A stretch of DNA of 64,000 nt from Deroplatys truncata. Taxonomy: Eukaryota; Arthropoda; Insecta; Mantodea; Mantidae. The stretch is taken from contig CM060975.1 of the NCBI GenBank assembly GCA_030765065.1, positions 167,124,993 through 167,188,992 on the forward strand. The letters run 5' to 3'. The translations under genes were made by a program, and so were the position numbers. This document shows positions 1 through 8,969 of this stretch, one piece after another; the stretch's first letter is position 1; the number at the start of each line of letters is the position of its first letter. The notes beneath the pieces are model-generated. The model was given only the letters and a program-made list of their open reading frames with translations. It was not told the origin of the DNA and ran no database searches.

Positions 1-229
1 ACAATGTTTAACGAGCTGTATTCTTAGGAACCCAGAGGCTCATAGTTCGAATCTTGCCCTGCGAAACGCTATAATAACTATTAAGTTATTGAAGCAGGGG
101 GCGGTCGGATTAAAATTGCATTTAACAACTATCATTGTTTATATTAAACCACCGCGTATACTTAGATATTACGATGCCTAGACACCATTCTTTCTTCTTC
201 TCCTCTGTTTTTCTTTCTAACTATCTCTT

Positions 230-700
230 TCTTTCTCCACGAATTGTACACATTCAGGCGTTCACATATACACGAGCACTTGTACACAAACATCAGCAAA
301 CATACACTGGTGCACGCATGCACGCACACGCACACACGTACATGTAAGTACACACACGCACACACGCAAGCACATACACACACGCACATACATACACCAG
401 CACATACACACATGCACATACATACAACAGTACACACACACATACGTACACCAGTACACACACGCATTCACGCACCTCATGCGTATACATACATACACCA
501 GTGCTCTTACACTCACACATACATATACATGGACACACACACATACACGCACACACACTCACGTACATACATACATACACCGTTACACTTGAACACACGC
601 ACACGACCACACACACACACGTGCAAGCACATATGCCTGTTCACTTACACCCAACAGCACCAACCCACACACGCACACACCAACTCACGCGCATGTCCTG
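230..700. repeat. CA-rich cryptic microsatellite
   Basis: About 470 bases of interrupted CA, CACG and CATA dinucleotides (ACACACGCACACATACATACAC style). The long apparent reading frames on both strands here are products of the repeat, as shown by their alternating His-Thr or Cys-Val composition, and are not genes. Confidence 0.95.
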
Positions 701-854
701 AATGAAAAGAGACAAAATGATGCAATAAAACTAGTTATAGCTCGGGATGCAAGGCTCCATTTACGATTTGCTCGAAACCGGTCTTGATGAATGGGTTCGA
801 ATCCTAGGAGGGATTACAAATTCATCTTCTAATATCTCCAAAACTAATTAAAAT

Positions 855-1530
855 AAAGACAGTAAATAAACTTTATTACTTTTATGTCATTAGTTACTTT
901 CTTGTGCATGTATATTAGAGTCCAGGTGTCATGGGTTCGATCCTTAACTTTAAAATCTCAATTATCTCAGAAACTAGCAGGGATTAAGGTGCAGACCAAA
1001 GCACGATTTTTAGTTCCTACGATGAACAATTAATGCTTTATATAATTTCCAATCAGTTGTCCCTAGCTCGAATCCCGATCTTTCAGTGACTTCCTTAATT
1101 TTCCACTGTGTTCTAGAATATATCACTTAGATCGATGCTGTAACTGCATACAGGTCTTTTAAACACAAGGTAATATTATAAATAATTTTGTTTCTGGCGT
1201 TCTGAGTTCGAATACCGATTCAATGAAGTTTAATTATAAATTTAATAACATAGTAAATAATTAAGACAAAGGCACCAAATAAACCTATTACGTTAATAAT
1301 ATCCAGCGGGTGTATATTAGGGTACCTGACGTCCTGGGTTCGATCCTTAAGTTTAAATCTCAATTATTGCAGAAACTAACAGAGATAGAGCTGTAGACGA
1401 AAGCATGTTTGATAGCTCATACAATGAACAATTAATGCTGTATATAATTTCCAATCAGTTGCCCATAGTTCGAATCCCGATCTTTCAATGACTTCCTTAA
1501 TTTTCATCTGTACACTAGAATGTAACTGTA
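855..1530. repeat. Tandem pair of about 265-bp units rich in tRNA B-box-like motifs
   Basis: Two diverged direct copies, roughly 855-1120 and 1262-1515. Both run through TGTATATTAG, a GGGTTCGATCC motif, GAACAATTAATGCT, TATATAATTTCCAATCAGTT and CGAATCCCGATCTTTCA. Each unit holds two sequences close to the RNA polymerase III B box (GGTTCGANTCC), near 932 and 1066 in the first copy and near 1336 and 1467 in the second; more such motifs lie near 47, 790 and 1205. A tRNA-derived repeat that was amplified in tandem is the simplest reading, but no full tRNA fold is obvious. Confidence 0.6.
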
Positions 1531-1567
1531 TGCAGCTTTGTGTAACGACATTAGGGATGTACTCCGT

Positions 1568-1612
1568 GTGAGAGAGAGAGAGCGAGAGAGGGAGAGAGAG
1601 AGAGCGAGAGGA
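1568..1612. repeat. GA microsatellite
   Basis: Interrupted (GA)n tract just upstream of the promoter at 1.65-1.77 kb. GA tracts are GAGA-factor sites in insect promoters, so it may be part of that promoter; this is inference. Confidence 0.8.
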
Positions 1613-1648
1613 AGTGAAACAAGTAGGGATAGAAGTGCTGAGAGCCTC

Positions 1649-1790
1649 CGCGCATGCGCAGCAAGAGATGATGTCATTGGATGCAATAATCACGTGACGT
1701 GTAAGCATCACAGCCATGATGACGTGCCGGCATCGCCTGGAGGGGGTTTAGATCCCTATATAAACAGATATCTGCCCATGTTAGAACTGT
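1649..1790 (+). promoter_or_regulatory. TATA promoter with NRF-1-type, CRE and E-box motifs
   Basis: CGCGCATGCGCA at 1649-1660 matches the palindromic NRF-1/Ewg consensus. TGATGTCA follows near 1669, CACGTGACGT at 1691-1700 joins an E-box to a CRE half-site, and TGACGTG lies at 1720-1726. TATATAAA at 1757-1764 predicts a start near 1788-1795, giving a leader of about 100 bases before the ATG at 1888. This set of motifs is typical of a constitutively used animal promoter and supports the two-exon gene downstream. Confidence 0.6.
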
Positions 1791-1887
1791 TGTGTACTTA
1801 TTAACTTTACATTCAAGTTTTAAAGAGCATTAAAAGCAACGTGAGCTGCAGGCCGTCTACACATTCAGCACATATCAAAACGTGGCA

Positions 1888-2872
1888 ATGCAAGGTGAGT
1901 TTTACATAACTATACAAAATCACTGTTGGCTTTTACAATACACTTAATTTTGTTTAAACGTTACAGTACATGAAAGACGCTTCGTTACAAGGAGCATCAT
2001 ATTTTCTAATCTGTGCTTTGCATTCACGTGGATTTCACTGCATACTCTTCTTCAGTTCACATGATTTTCGCCACACATTCTTCTTACATAAACATTCATA
2101 CGATTTTCCCCCCTCATTCTTTATTTCACTATACATTCACATGATTTCCTCTACTCATTCTTTGTTCCCCCTGCAGGTTCATGCTCTGTTAACATTCACA
2201 CGACTTTCTCTGCACATTCTTTGCTTCCATTAACATTCACACGATCTTCGCTACACATTCTTATTACTTAAACATTCATACGATTTCCCCCCCCCCACTC
2301 ATTCTTTGTTTCACTATACATTCGCACACGATTTCCTCTACTCACTTTGGTTCTCTGCTGGCTCATCTTCAATGAACATTCACATGATTTTCTGTACTTA
2401 TTTTTTGTTTCTCTACACATTCATAGGCTTACTTACAAAACATGCACACCCTAGTTCTAATATAAAGAAGTGTATAACTCGTTCTTCAACTTGAATAACG
2501 TAGTGAAAATAATAATTCATGACAATGTCTGTTACAGATTGTTTAGCTGATAGACTTAACAAGATGGTTGAAGAGCGTAGTTTCCTACCGACTCGTCGAG
2601 TTCAAGATCTCGAAATAGGTCTTAACTATGAGATAAAGTCCTTAAAGAGAGTTCAAACTAGATATGGTACCAGGATCGTATCTTCGCTGGAGGATTGTCA
2701 AGTGTTCTTGCCAGAGCGCTATAATTCGTTAACCGATCAAGAGATTGCAGAAATACCTGGGAACGTATACCTACAGTATAACGGTATGGCAGAGATGGGG
2801 AAATTTAAGACATGTAAATTTTCTTTTTTACATGCAAAGAAGGTGCGTAGAAGTGGCAAACTTAAGTATTGA
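1888..2872 (+). CDS. Two-exon gene for a small protein of about 113 residues, possible OB-fold type
   Basis: Exon 1 has ATG at 1888 and codes only M-Q plus one base, ending at a strong donor (CAAG then GTGAGT at 1895). Exon 2 begins at 2538 after TCTGTTACAG and runs to TGA at 2870-2872. The joined coding length is 342 bases, a whole number of codons, and the junction codon becomes GAT, so the frame is kept without adjustment. The product starts MQDCLADRLNK and holds EIGLNYEIKSLKRVQTRYG, then FLPERYNSLTDQEI and VYLQYNG. The alternating hydrophobic strands with a conserved TRYG and FLPER look like the small single-stranded-DNA-binding OB-fold-like proteins found in many arthropod genomes; that family link is my recollection and inference, not proven. 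The 643-base intron contains a minisatellite. A poly(A) signal (AATAAA) lies at 2905-2910. Alternatively the ATG at 2519 could start an unspliced form of 117 residues. Confidence 0.6.
2025..2440. repeat. Degenerate minisatellite inside the intron
   Basis: About eight to ten imperfect units of roughly 40-60 bases, each built round CATTCACAYGATTTYC followed by CTCTACTCATTCTTTG. It fills most of the intron of the two-exon gene. Confidence 0.75.
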
Positions 2873-2904
2873 ATGTTCTCCTATTTCACAATGAAAAATT
2901 CATA

Positions 2905-2910
2905 AATAAA
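2905..2910 (+). terminator. Poly(A) signal of the two-exon gene
   Basis: Canonical AATAAA 33 bases after the stop codon. Confidence 0.6.
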
Positions 2911-2919
2911 ACAACTGAC

Positions 2920-5150
2920 TCATTGATATTACATATAAAGATACAAAAGACGCATATTATAGAATTTTATAAAAAATTTACGAAATCACAATATCACATG
3001 CTTTGAGTTTAATTATATCTAGCGCATTGAAATAACTCTAAATATCCGAATGTTTATACAAATCTTTGTGCTTCATTTTACCTGTATCATATGCTTCATT
3101 TTATATGTATCATAACAAAAAATGTAATTCTTTTCAGGTTGCCTTTATTTGGCCAAGTTAGTTTTCTAAGACTTTCATTGTGCAATGTTTCAGGGTGTGC
3201 AATAAGAGGGAGAAGAAGAGGAATAGCCTGCTGCCATGCAAAGGATGCTGACGCTATTGGAGGGTGGAATAAGCACCATCGGCACCTACAAGAAACATTT
3301 CGGCAAGAAACGGGTGCTGAGACATCTACATCACCGAAACACATTAAGACAGGATCCTTATATAACATTACAGGGTATACAATGAAAAAATACGGTCAAT
3401 TTTGTATACAATTCAATGCATAGCTGAGAGTTAGCTCGAACTAGTCTCCGTATATTCACTGAAATTAAGCATTGTGAGCAATAATTTAAGTGACTGTGAA
3501 AATACTTTAAGTAATGGTGAAATTTGTATCCTAAAAGACTTGAGCCCTGTATACATTAACAGCATTAAGACTGTTTGCCACGCTGGAATACAAATTATGA
3601 AAATAAAAAGACTTTCATTTAAATAATAAGGAAATTTGCATAACCTGCTGTTACAAGTGTAATGACATATACAGAAACAATGAGTCGGATGAGAAAGTGA
3701 TGGAAATGTAAGATAAATAATAACAATAAAAGAATTAAGGTATGCTTTTACATAGTGTTTTTATTCATTAAAGATCCTTGCATTCTTAATGAAAAATAAA
3801 TCATTACAATGATTAGTTTAAGTTATGTCACAATGATCAAAAAGAGAACCGTCTTTAGATGCATTACTCGATCTTAAGTCAGAGCACCAAAAAAGACAAA
3901 TCACGGCTTCTCCATGTTAGATGCGGTGTCACTATTCAGGTAAATTCCTGTAACACAGCAGGTTGAGTATGCAGATCCGTTGTCCTAAATGGGTGAAACA
4001 GAGTCTTATCCAGCTTAACAGTCTTGAGATCTCAGCATCAGAAAGTCGAATCACAAGCCTTCTCCACTCGATGAGTACAGGTTTAACAACAGCATTCTCT
4101 TCACCCTGAGACGATGTAAAGTATATAAATGTTCAACTTGACAAGGGATTCTAAACTCGTTGTTAGAGTCCAGAGCTGATGTATTATATGGTGAAAACAC
4201 ATGTTCCTCTTCTTAGTGATCTTGTCGTCGAATCTCGGTGTCATTGAGGTGTCGATAACATTGAAGATGCCCATGATTATAGGATTCTGAAGCCCAATAA
4301 GTGTAGGAACTGCTGATTGCGTGATGTTAACTTGATGGGCGTCAAAATAAAGTATATATTATGAGGCAGTAAATATGGTTCAAGGTTTTTGGGAGGTCGG
4401 GGTAAACAAAGATAATTGGCGCTCGCCAGCCTAAGTAGCCAAAGGGCTATCGTCTAAGCCAATTATGGTTCTTCTTTCAACAAGTAGCTGTTTTCGCAGA
4501 AATGGCTGCAGTTCCTTAGCGTATCTGGAAAGATGAGCTAGTATCTTCGGTACCTGCTTGTCACTACATCGGCAGCCCGATTAACAATCAGTAGCCGGTT
4601 GCAGAAGGTACCTACAGCGCTCGCCAGGTTGCGTCCTCCCCGCCAGCATAGACAGCACTTATGCAGTCTCCACGTCAACATCACGTGATCCTCCGGTGCC
4701 CCTCGAGCGATACGCTCCGACGAAGTGTGTGTAACAGACTTAGTTCTCGACGACCAACGAAGAAGAACTTTTGAGCTTCGTGTCTAAGAGTGGCTGTCTC
4801 CACACCTTTCGGCGTTGTCTAAATTATATAAATACTTTTCGGGTAAGTAAATTTCTAAATTCTTTTTAGTGTGTGGAGCGGCACTTAAATCTTATCGAAG
4901 CGAGTTTATATTGTAATAACGCCACGTGTTAAATGCATGAATTAGTGGTTTTATTCAGAGCTGCTTTAAATCCTTATTTCATTTCCCTTAACTTTTGGAG
5001 TACAAAGATTATTGCTCTGGGGAATGATTTATTTTAATGCATTCTACAATGGACTCGGCATTTTACCTTTCCAGTTAACTTTTTCTAAGAAATTGTGGCA
5101 TTCTGCGCATTGAACTGTATTTAAATAGGCCTTGCAAAAGTGTTACAGAA
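2920..5150. other. Intergenic, no gene recognised
   Basis: AT-rich DNA with no supported coding region. A 110-codon frame at 3091-3423 has no recognisable domain. GC is somewhat higher at 4.5-4.8 kb, where a good donor-like GTAAGT lies at 4843, but no exon could be defined. Confidence 0.5.
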
Positions 5151-5179
5151 TGGTAACAGAGCGTTACAGTCATATAACC

Positions 5180-5275
5180 AGAATCTTCTGGATATTTCTC
5201 CTTCTCAATCGTTCTAAAACTCCGTGGAAAGTTCCAATGGCTATATAAGCGATCGCTCTCGCAATTAAATCAGTT
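5180..5275 (+). promoter_or_regulatory. Heat-shock-type core promoter (HSE, CCAAT, TATA, Inr)
   Basis: A heat-shock element reads GAA (5181), TTC (5186), GAT (5191), TTC (5196): four alternating units in exact 5-base phase with one mismatch. A second block has GAA (5227) and TTC (5232) within GGAAAGTTCC, followed by CCAAT at 5234-5238. TATATAAG lies at 5242-5249 and an arthropod initiator TCAGTT has its A at 5272, about 30 bases from the TATA box. All the core parts are correctly spaced, which is hard to obtain by chance. The target would be a heat-inducible transcript starting near 5272. Confidence 0.6.
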
Positions 5276-5292
5276 AGTGAGCGAGTTAGCGA

Positions 5293-5475
5293 ATGCCTTT
5301 CTGGTTCGATGAAAAATGTTGTGTTCCTCGCGGGTTTGTGATGAATGCCATGACACGCAGAGATGCTGCTTCCGCGAGATGTTGGAGAAGTCTTGTCGAC
5401 TCCCCTGTGAGTGAACCGTCGGGCTACTTGGTGCGTATTTCATTATGCCGCTACGTCACGAAGAAAGTGAAGTGA
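5293..5475 (+). CDS. Hypothetical 60-codon frame under the heat-shock-type promoter
   Basis: First ATG 21 bases after the predicted start at 5272. The frame begins MPFWFDEKCCVPRG and ends RYVTKKVK; no domain, signal peptide or membrane segment is recognised. A donor-like GTGAGT at 5407-5412 could make this a first exon instead of a complete gene. I choose this start only because it is the first ATG after the initiator. It may equally be the leader of a non-coding heat-shock RNA. Confidence 0.3.
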   Translation: MPFWFDEKCCVPRGFVMNAMTRRDAASARCWRSLVDSPVSEPSGYLVRISLCRYVTKKVK

Positions 5476-5479
5476 CTAT

Positions 5480-6360
5480 GAGAATTTATAGAAGTGGCAG
5501 TTAAAAGTTGAACTAGATTACCTTAACGAAGTGATAATTAAAAACTGGACAAAGTCACGGTATTAATTGTGTTGCAATCAGCCGAAGTTGACAATCGAGG
5601 AAGCATTCACAATGATGAATAAGATACTTTGGTGATGTGTTGCCTTGGATGTTCAAGCAATCTGTGTTTGTATCATCTTTGTCATAATTGTATTTGAAAC
5701 CTTCCTGAAAAGTTCTCGTTGTTGTCTTTTATGAAAAGCATACCAAGTGGTCCAAGCAAGCTGTCCTTTACAGTTCTATGTTTCCCGCATACATAGGTGC
5801 AAAAGATGTTTTTGTAGTAGTTGCGTACTGATAAGCATCTCGTGGTCGCCTGCATACAGTTGGAGCCAAGTCATTCAGACAGAAAGGTAACGTTCACCAA
5901 AAACGTACACACGAATATGGTTACGATCTGTGTGGAGACGCACCAAAATGCAGCTGAGACTCGAAGGCTGTGTTCTGAACGTTTTCAGATGCGACATCTG
6001 TCTTCTGCGCACCTTCTTTTTTGAGGAGCATGAGGAGCATGGTTTCAAAACGTATTACGCCCCCCTTTCCTAATTTTTCAGGAAACGATAAAAGTATTTT
6101 TCTTGAAAAATATGCAGTGTTTCAGAAAAAAACTGGCGTATAAATATTTGTATACACAATTATAACTAAATCATGTGAAATTGCTGTATAGAAATGATAT
6201 TAAGAAGTTATGCATAATTCCAGGTAAAACGTGGGCCTTAGAGGCCCTTGTATCAAATCGTCCACTAAGGTGGGTATTTTTTTGCTTATTATGAATAATG
6301 CACTAATGGAAAATAATTTAATTCTAACGCCTTTAAAGGTACATAAATATAGGTAATTAA
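5480..6360. other. No feature recognised
   Basis: Moderately AT-rich sequence downstream of the heat-shock-type promoter. A 67-codon frame at 5821-6024 has no family resemblance. If the promoter drives a spliced transcript, its further exons would lie here, but I cannot define them. Confidence 0.4.
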
Positions 6361-6363
6361 GTA

Positions 6364-6546
6364 GAATTATTTTTGTTGTTATTATATAAATTAATTATAC
6401 TTTTAATAGACCTTAGCCTGGTCTTAGGCAAGTTTTTTTTAACATAGAGTCAACTGAACAATTAAAAATTATATTAAAAAAGTTGCCTAAGACCAGGCTA
6501 AGGTCTATTAAAGTATAATTAATTTATATAATAACAACAAAAATAA
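6364..6546. repeat. Large near-perfect hairpin, arms about 66 bp
   Basis: The left arm (6364-6432) reads AATTATTTTTGTTGTTATTA and so on to GACCTTAGCCTGGTCTTAGG; the right arm (6481-6546) is its reverse complement with about one indel. The loop is about 48 bases. Such young, near-identical arms suggest a foldback or MITE insertion, or a precursor of small RNAs. Confidence 0.85.
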
Positions 6547-6811
6547 TTAAAACCCTTAATAATAATATATATGCACCCAGCACTGAAGTACTTGCAATAA
6601 GCAGGTCGCCGCTAAGTTTGTCATCTCGAGGGAGATGCCTTGGTAGGTATGTCTGGGAAAACAACTTGAGTTAATTGGGGAATTCAATGCCCCACCGGCA
6701 TGTTATCACAGTAGCTCAATGGTTAGAGCAACCGCATGGAGAGTGGGAGAACCGTGTTCAAATCCCGGCTGTGGCGTTGAATTTTTCAGTTGACTCTATA
6801 TTAAAAAAAAA
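6433..6811 (+). mobile_element. tRNA-derived element with inverted ends
   Basis: TTTTAACATAGAGTCAACTG at 6437-6456 and CAGTTGACTCTATATTAAAA near 6787-6806 are inverted copies that bound a segment carrying a tRNA-like cloverleaf near its right side. The left end sits in the loop of the 66-bp-arm hairpin, so the two structures are nested or overlapping. A SINE caught inside a foldback element fits, as does one composite MITE. Confidence 0.5.
6705..6776 (+). tRNA. tRNA-like cloverleaf (GGA anticodon), probably a SINE head or pseudogene
   Basis: Acceptor ATCACAG pairs with CTGTGGC (6769-6775) with one mismatch and one wobble; D stem GCTC/GAGC is perfect; the anticodon arm ACCGC/GTGGG has one mismatch and a 7-base loop ATGGAGA with U33 and anticodon GGA; the variable loop has 4 bases; the T arm CCGTG/CCCGG has one mismatch and loop TTCAAAT. 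A and B boxes are good. GGA would be a serine anticodon, but true serine tRNAs have a long variable arm, which is missing, so this is unlikely to be a working tRNA gene. Confidence 0.5.
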
Positions 6812-6984
6812 GTAAGTAGAACTTTGTTTTATCATGTTAACTTTGCGGCACCAATTGGTGCGATACAGTTGTACTGATTGTAAAGAACGGAACTATATGA
6901 CTTAACGCGTGTGCTCAGGTTTGCGTCAAGCGGCAATCCTTAATTTTTCTTGTTAATAAGCGAATTGCTTATTAAAATTAACTG

Positions 6985-7027
6985 ATAACACCCACCAACC
7001 CACCCCCACACCCCCACACACACACAT
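6985..7027. repeat. C-rich and CA-rich simple sequence
   Basis: CCCACCAACCCACCCCCACA followed by CCCCCACACACACACA: a short pyrimidine/purine asymmetric tract. Confidence 0.8.
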
Positions 7028-7029
7028 AC

Positions 7030-8670
7030 AGGTACTCTCTCATTCAAACACCAGACTCTGGGCATACCGTGAAATATTTTTGTTTAAAGACAACTTTATG
7101 GAGCCCAGCCGGGAATCCCACTCGGAAGACAACAGGAGTTTCTCAACCGAATGTACCTAAGGACCAGTAATAGCAGTTAAAGTGTTCGTTTTCAAGCATT
7201 TAGCGGTCTCCTCTCTATCGGTTTGGAGTACCATTTGCAGTTCTGCTTAGGCAAACCTTTTGGCATCTGCGCTATCCGGTATAAACTAACTTAAACTAAA
7301 GATGGCTTGTGTGGGCCATCTGATATATAATACAACAAAACTAATCAACTTACTTCTTATTTGCATTGCAAAAGATACAATTTGTTAAACCATCACAATA
7401 CTAGAATAATATTTTTACATTAGTTCTTCTGTTAATTCGAAATACACTCCGTTTTAGAAACGTCAACTCAAATATCAAACTGCACGGACACAGTAGATTA
7501 TTATTTAAATTTTCCTTTGATTTCATTATAATGAAATTTACGCTACTGATTTGAATAAAGTTACGCCTATATTTAATATTACATCCAGGGTATCACATCC
7601 ACACGGGTGGCCAAGCTCTTTAAAGCACAAGCCAGGATCGTTCTTCCTGAATGAGGGTATTTCAGGTTTTCCTAATCTCCATAACACGCAAATGCTGGGG
7701 AGGTGCATCGCACCTTAAACTTAGTCCTGGAATGTTTCCTTTTCCAATTTATCATTTAATGTTATGTACCACCACTGTTCATCGCCTGCGATGCCGTATG
7801 CAACAAGAGCAGACAAACACACAAAAGAATAAATCCGGGATGTTTCCTTTGATTTAGTTTGTTTACCAATGATGAATATTTAAAAAATTAGTGGGTTAAA
7901 TTCAGAGAAGTTTTAGCGATAATTTCGTCTCTGTTTCACATTGCCAGGCGGCCGTGATTGCTGAAATTGCTCTTAGATTGGATTGGTTAAATGTATCTGC
8001 CTGTCATACTAGTGGAATATTGAATACCATGTTTGACCTTGATCTATGAAGGTAATGAAGTGAAATAAAAAGAAGAATTTGTTTTCACTAAAGGGTTAAA
8101 ACAAGCTGAATTGGGGATGTTGCACATTAATTTCAATACTTTATCTCTCAGTTCTATAATAATTTAAACTTCAACTAAAAGGTGTAGTTAATTCTAACAG
8201 AAGGCAATTTGGTAATACCCTAGGTTACTTGATACCCTAATTATTGACGGGAATATATAAATAACTAAAGAAAGAAATGATAGATAAATAAATAATTGTA
8301 ATTAATGATTACCGTATATTAAATCAATGTATAATGTAGTACGCCTGGTTGAAATATTTGTCCGAAAAGAAAAAGGTAATTAAGTAATTAGCAAGTGATG
8401 TAAGAAAGATATTATTAACAGGCGAGTATACAACCCATTAGCTTAAAGATTCTTGGAATGCAATTAGGGTTTAGTTTGGTACATTTGCGAAGTCACACAG
8501 TCAGCAATTCTGTAAAATATAAAAAACGAAAGGTACGATTTCGCAATTAAGTAGAAGACGCATACTAGATTTTAAGATTGGACCACGCAAGTACGAACGT
8601 TGGTAGGGGTATTAATATGTGGGCTGAGCTTAAGTGCATTCTAATCACATATACATTCATATTCCTGCAT
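7030..8670. other. No feature recognised
   Basis: AT-rich intergenic DNA with many stops in all frames and no repeat I can name. Confidence 0.5.
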
Positions 8671-8675
8671 GTCGT

Positions 8676-8966
8676 CCTCCGTGCTGTAGTGATTACCATG
8701 CTAGCTTCTAGTTGCCGCGTTCGCGGGCTCAAATCCGGCGAAGGGCGATGAATTTTTTCGGGCGTAAAAATCATTATCATGGCTTCCTTCGGAAGGGAAA
8801 TAAAGCTGCTGGTCCCGCATATTAGATTTACGGCGTAAAAGAACCTCAAACCTGATAAATAGGCCTCTGAGCAAAATTTCGTGTCTTTCACGCCCAATAT
8901 AGAATGGTACGCTAAGAACCACAGCAGTTAAAGAGCGTGCATAAATAAAACTCAATTTAATTTAAT
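8676..8966 (+). mobile_element. tRNA-derived SINE, family B, copy 1
   Basis: Shares its whole length with 28557-28826. It starts with a degenerate tRNA region with B box GGGCTCAAATCCGG (8727), then GGCTTCCTTCGGAAGGGAAA, GATTTACGGCGTAAAAGAAC, CTTTCACGCCCAATATAGAA and ends AACTCAATTTAATTTAAT. About 80% identical to the other copy. Length near 280 bases is usual for insect tRNA SINEs. Confidence 0.85.
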
Positions 8967-8969
8967 GTA

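Noticed and set aside
135-705. Overlapping frames of 66-153 codons on both strands
   Set aside because: They consist of repeated His-Thr or Cys-Val runs produced by the CA-rich array; no complexity, no domain.
3091-3423. 110-codon frame downstream of the two-exon gene
   Set aside because: Starts in AT-rich DNA after the poly(A) signal, has no domain, and the opposite strand gives a frame of similar length.
4820-4848. TATATAAATA followed by a strong GTAAGT donor
   Set aside because: The donor lies only about 15 bases after the TATA-like sequence, so they cannot work together as promoter and first exon; neither has further support.
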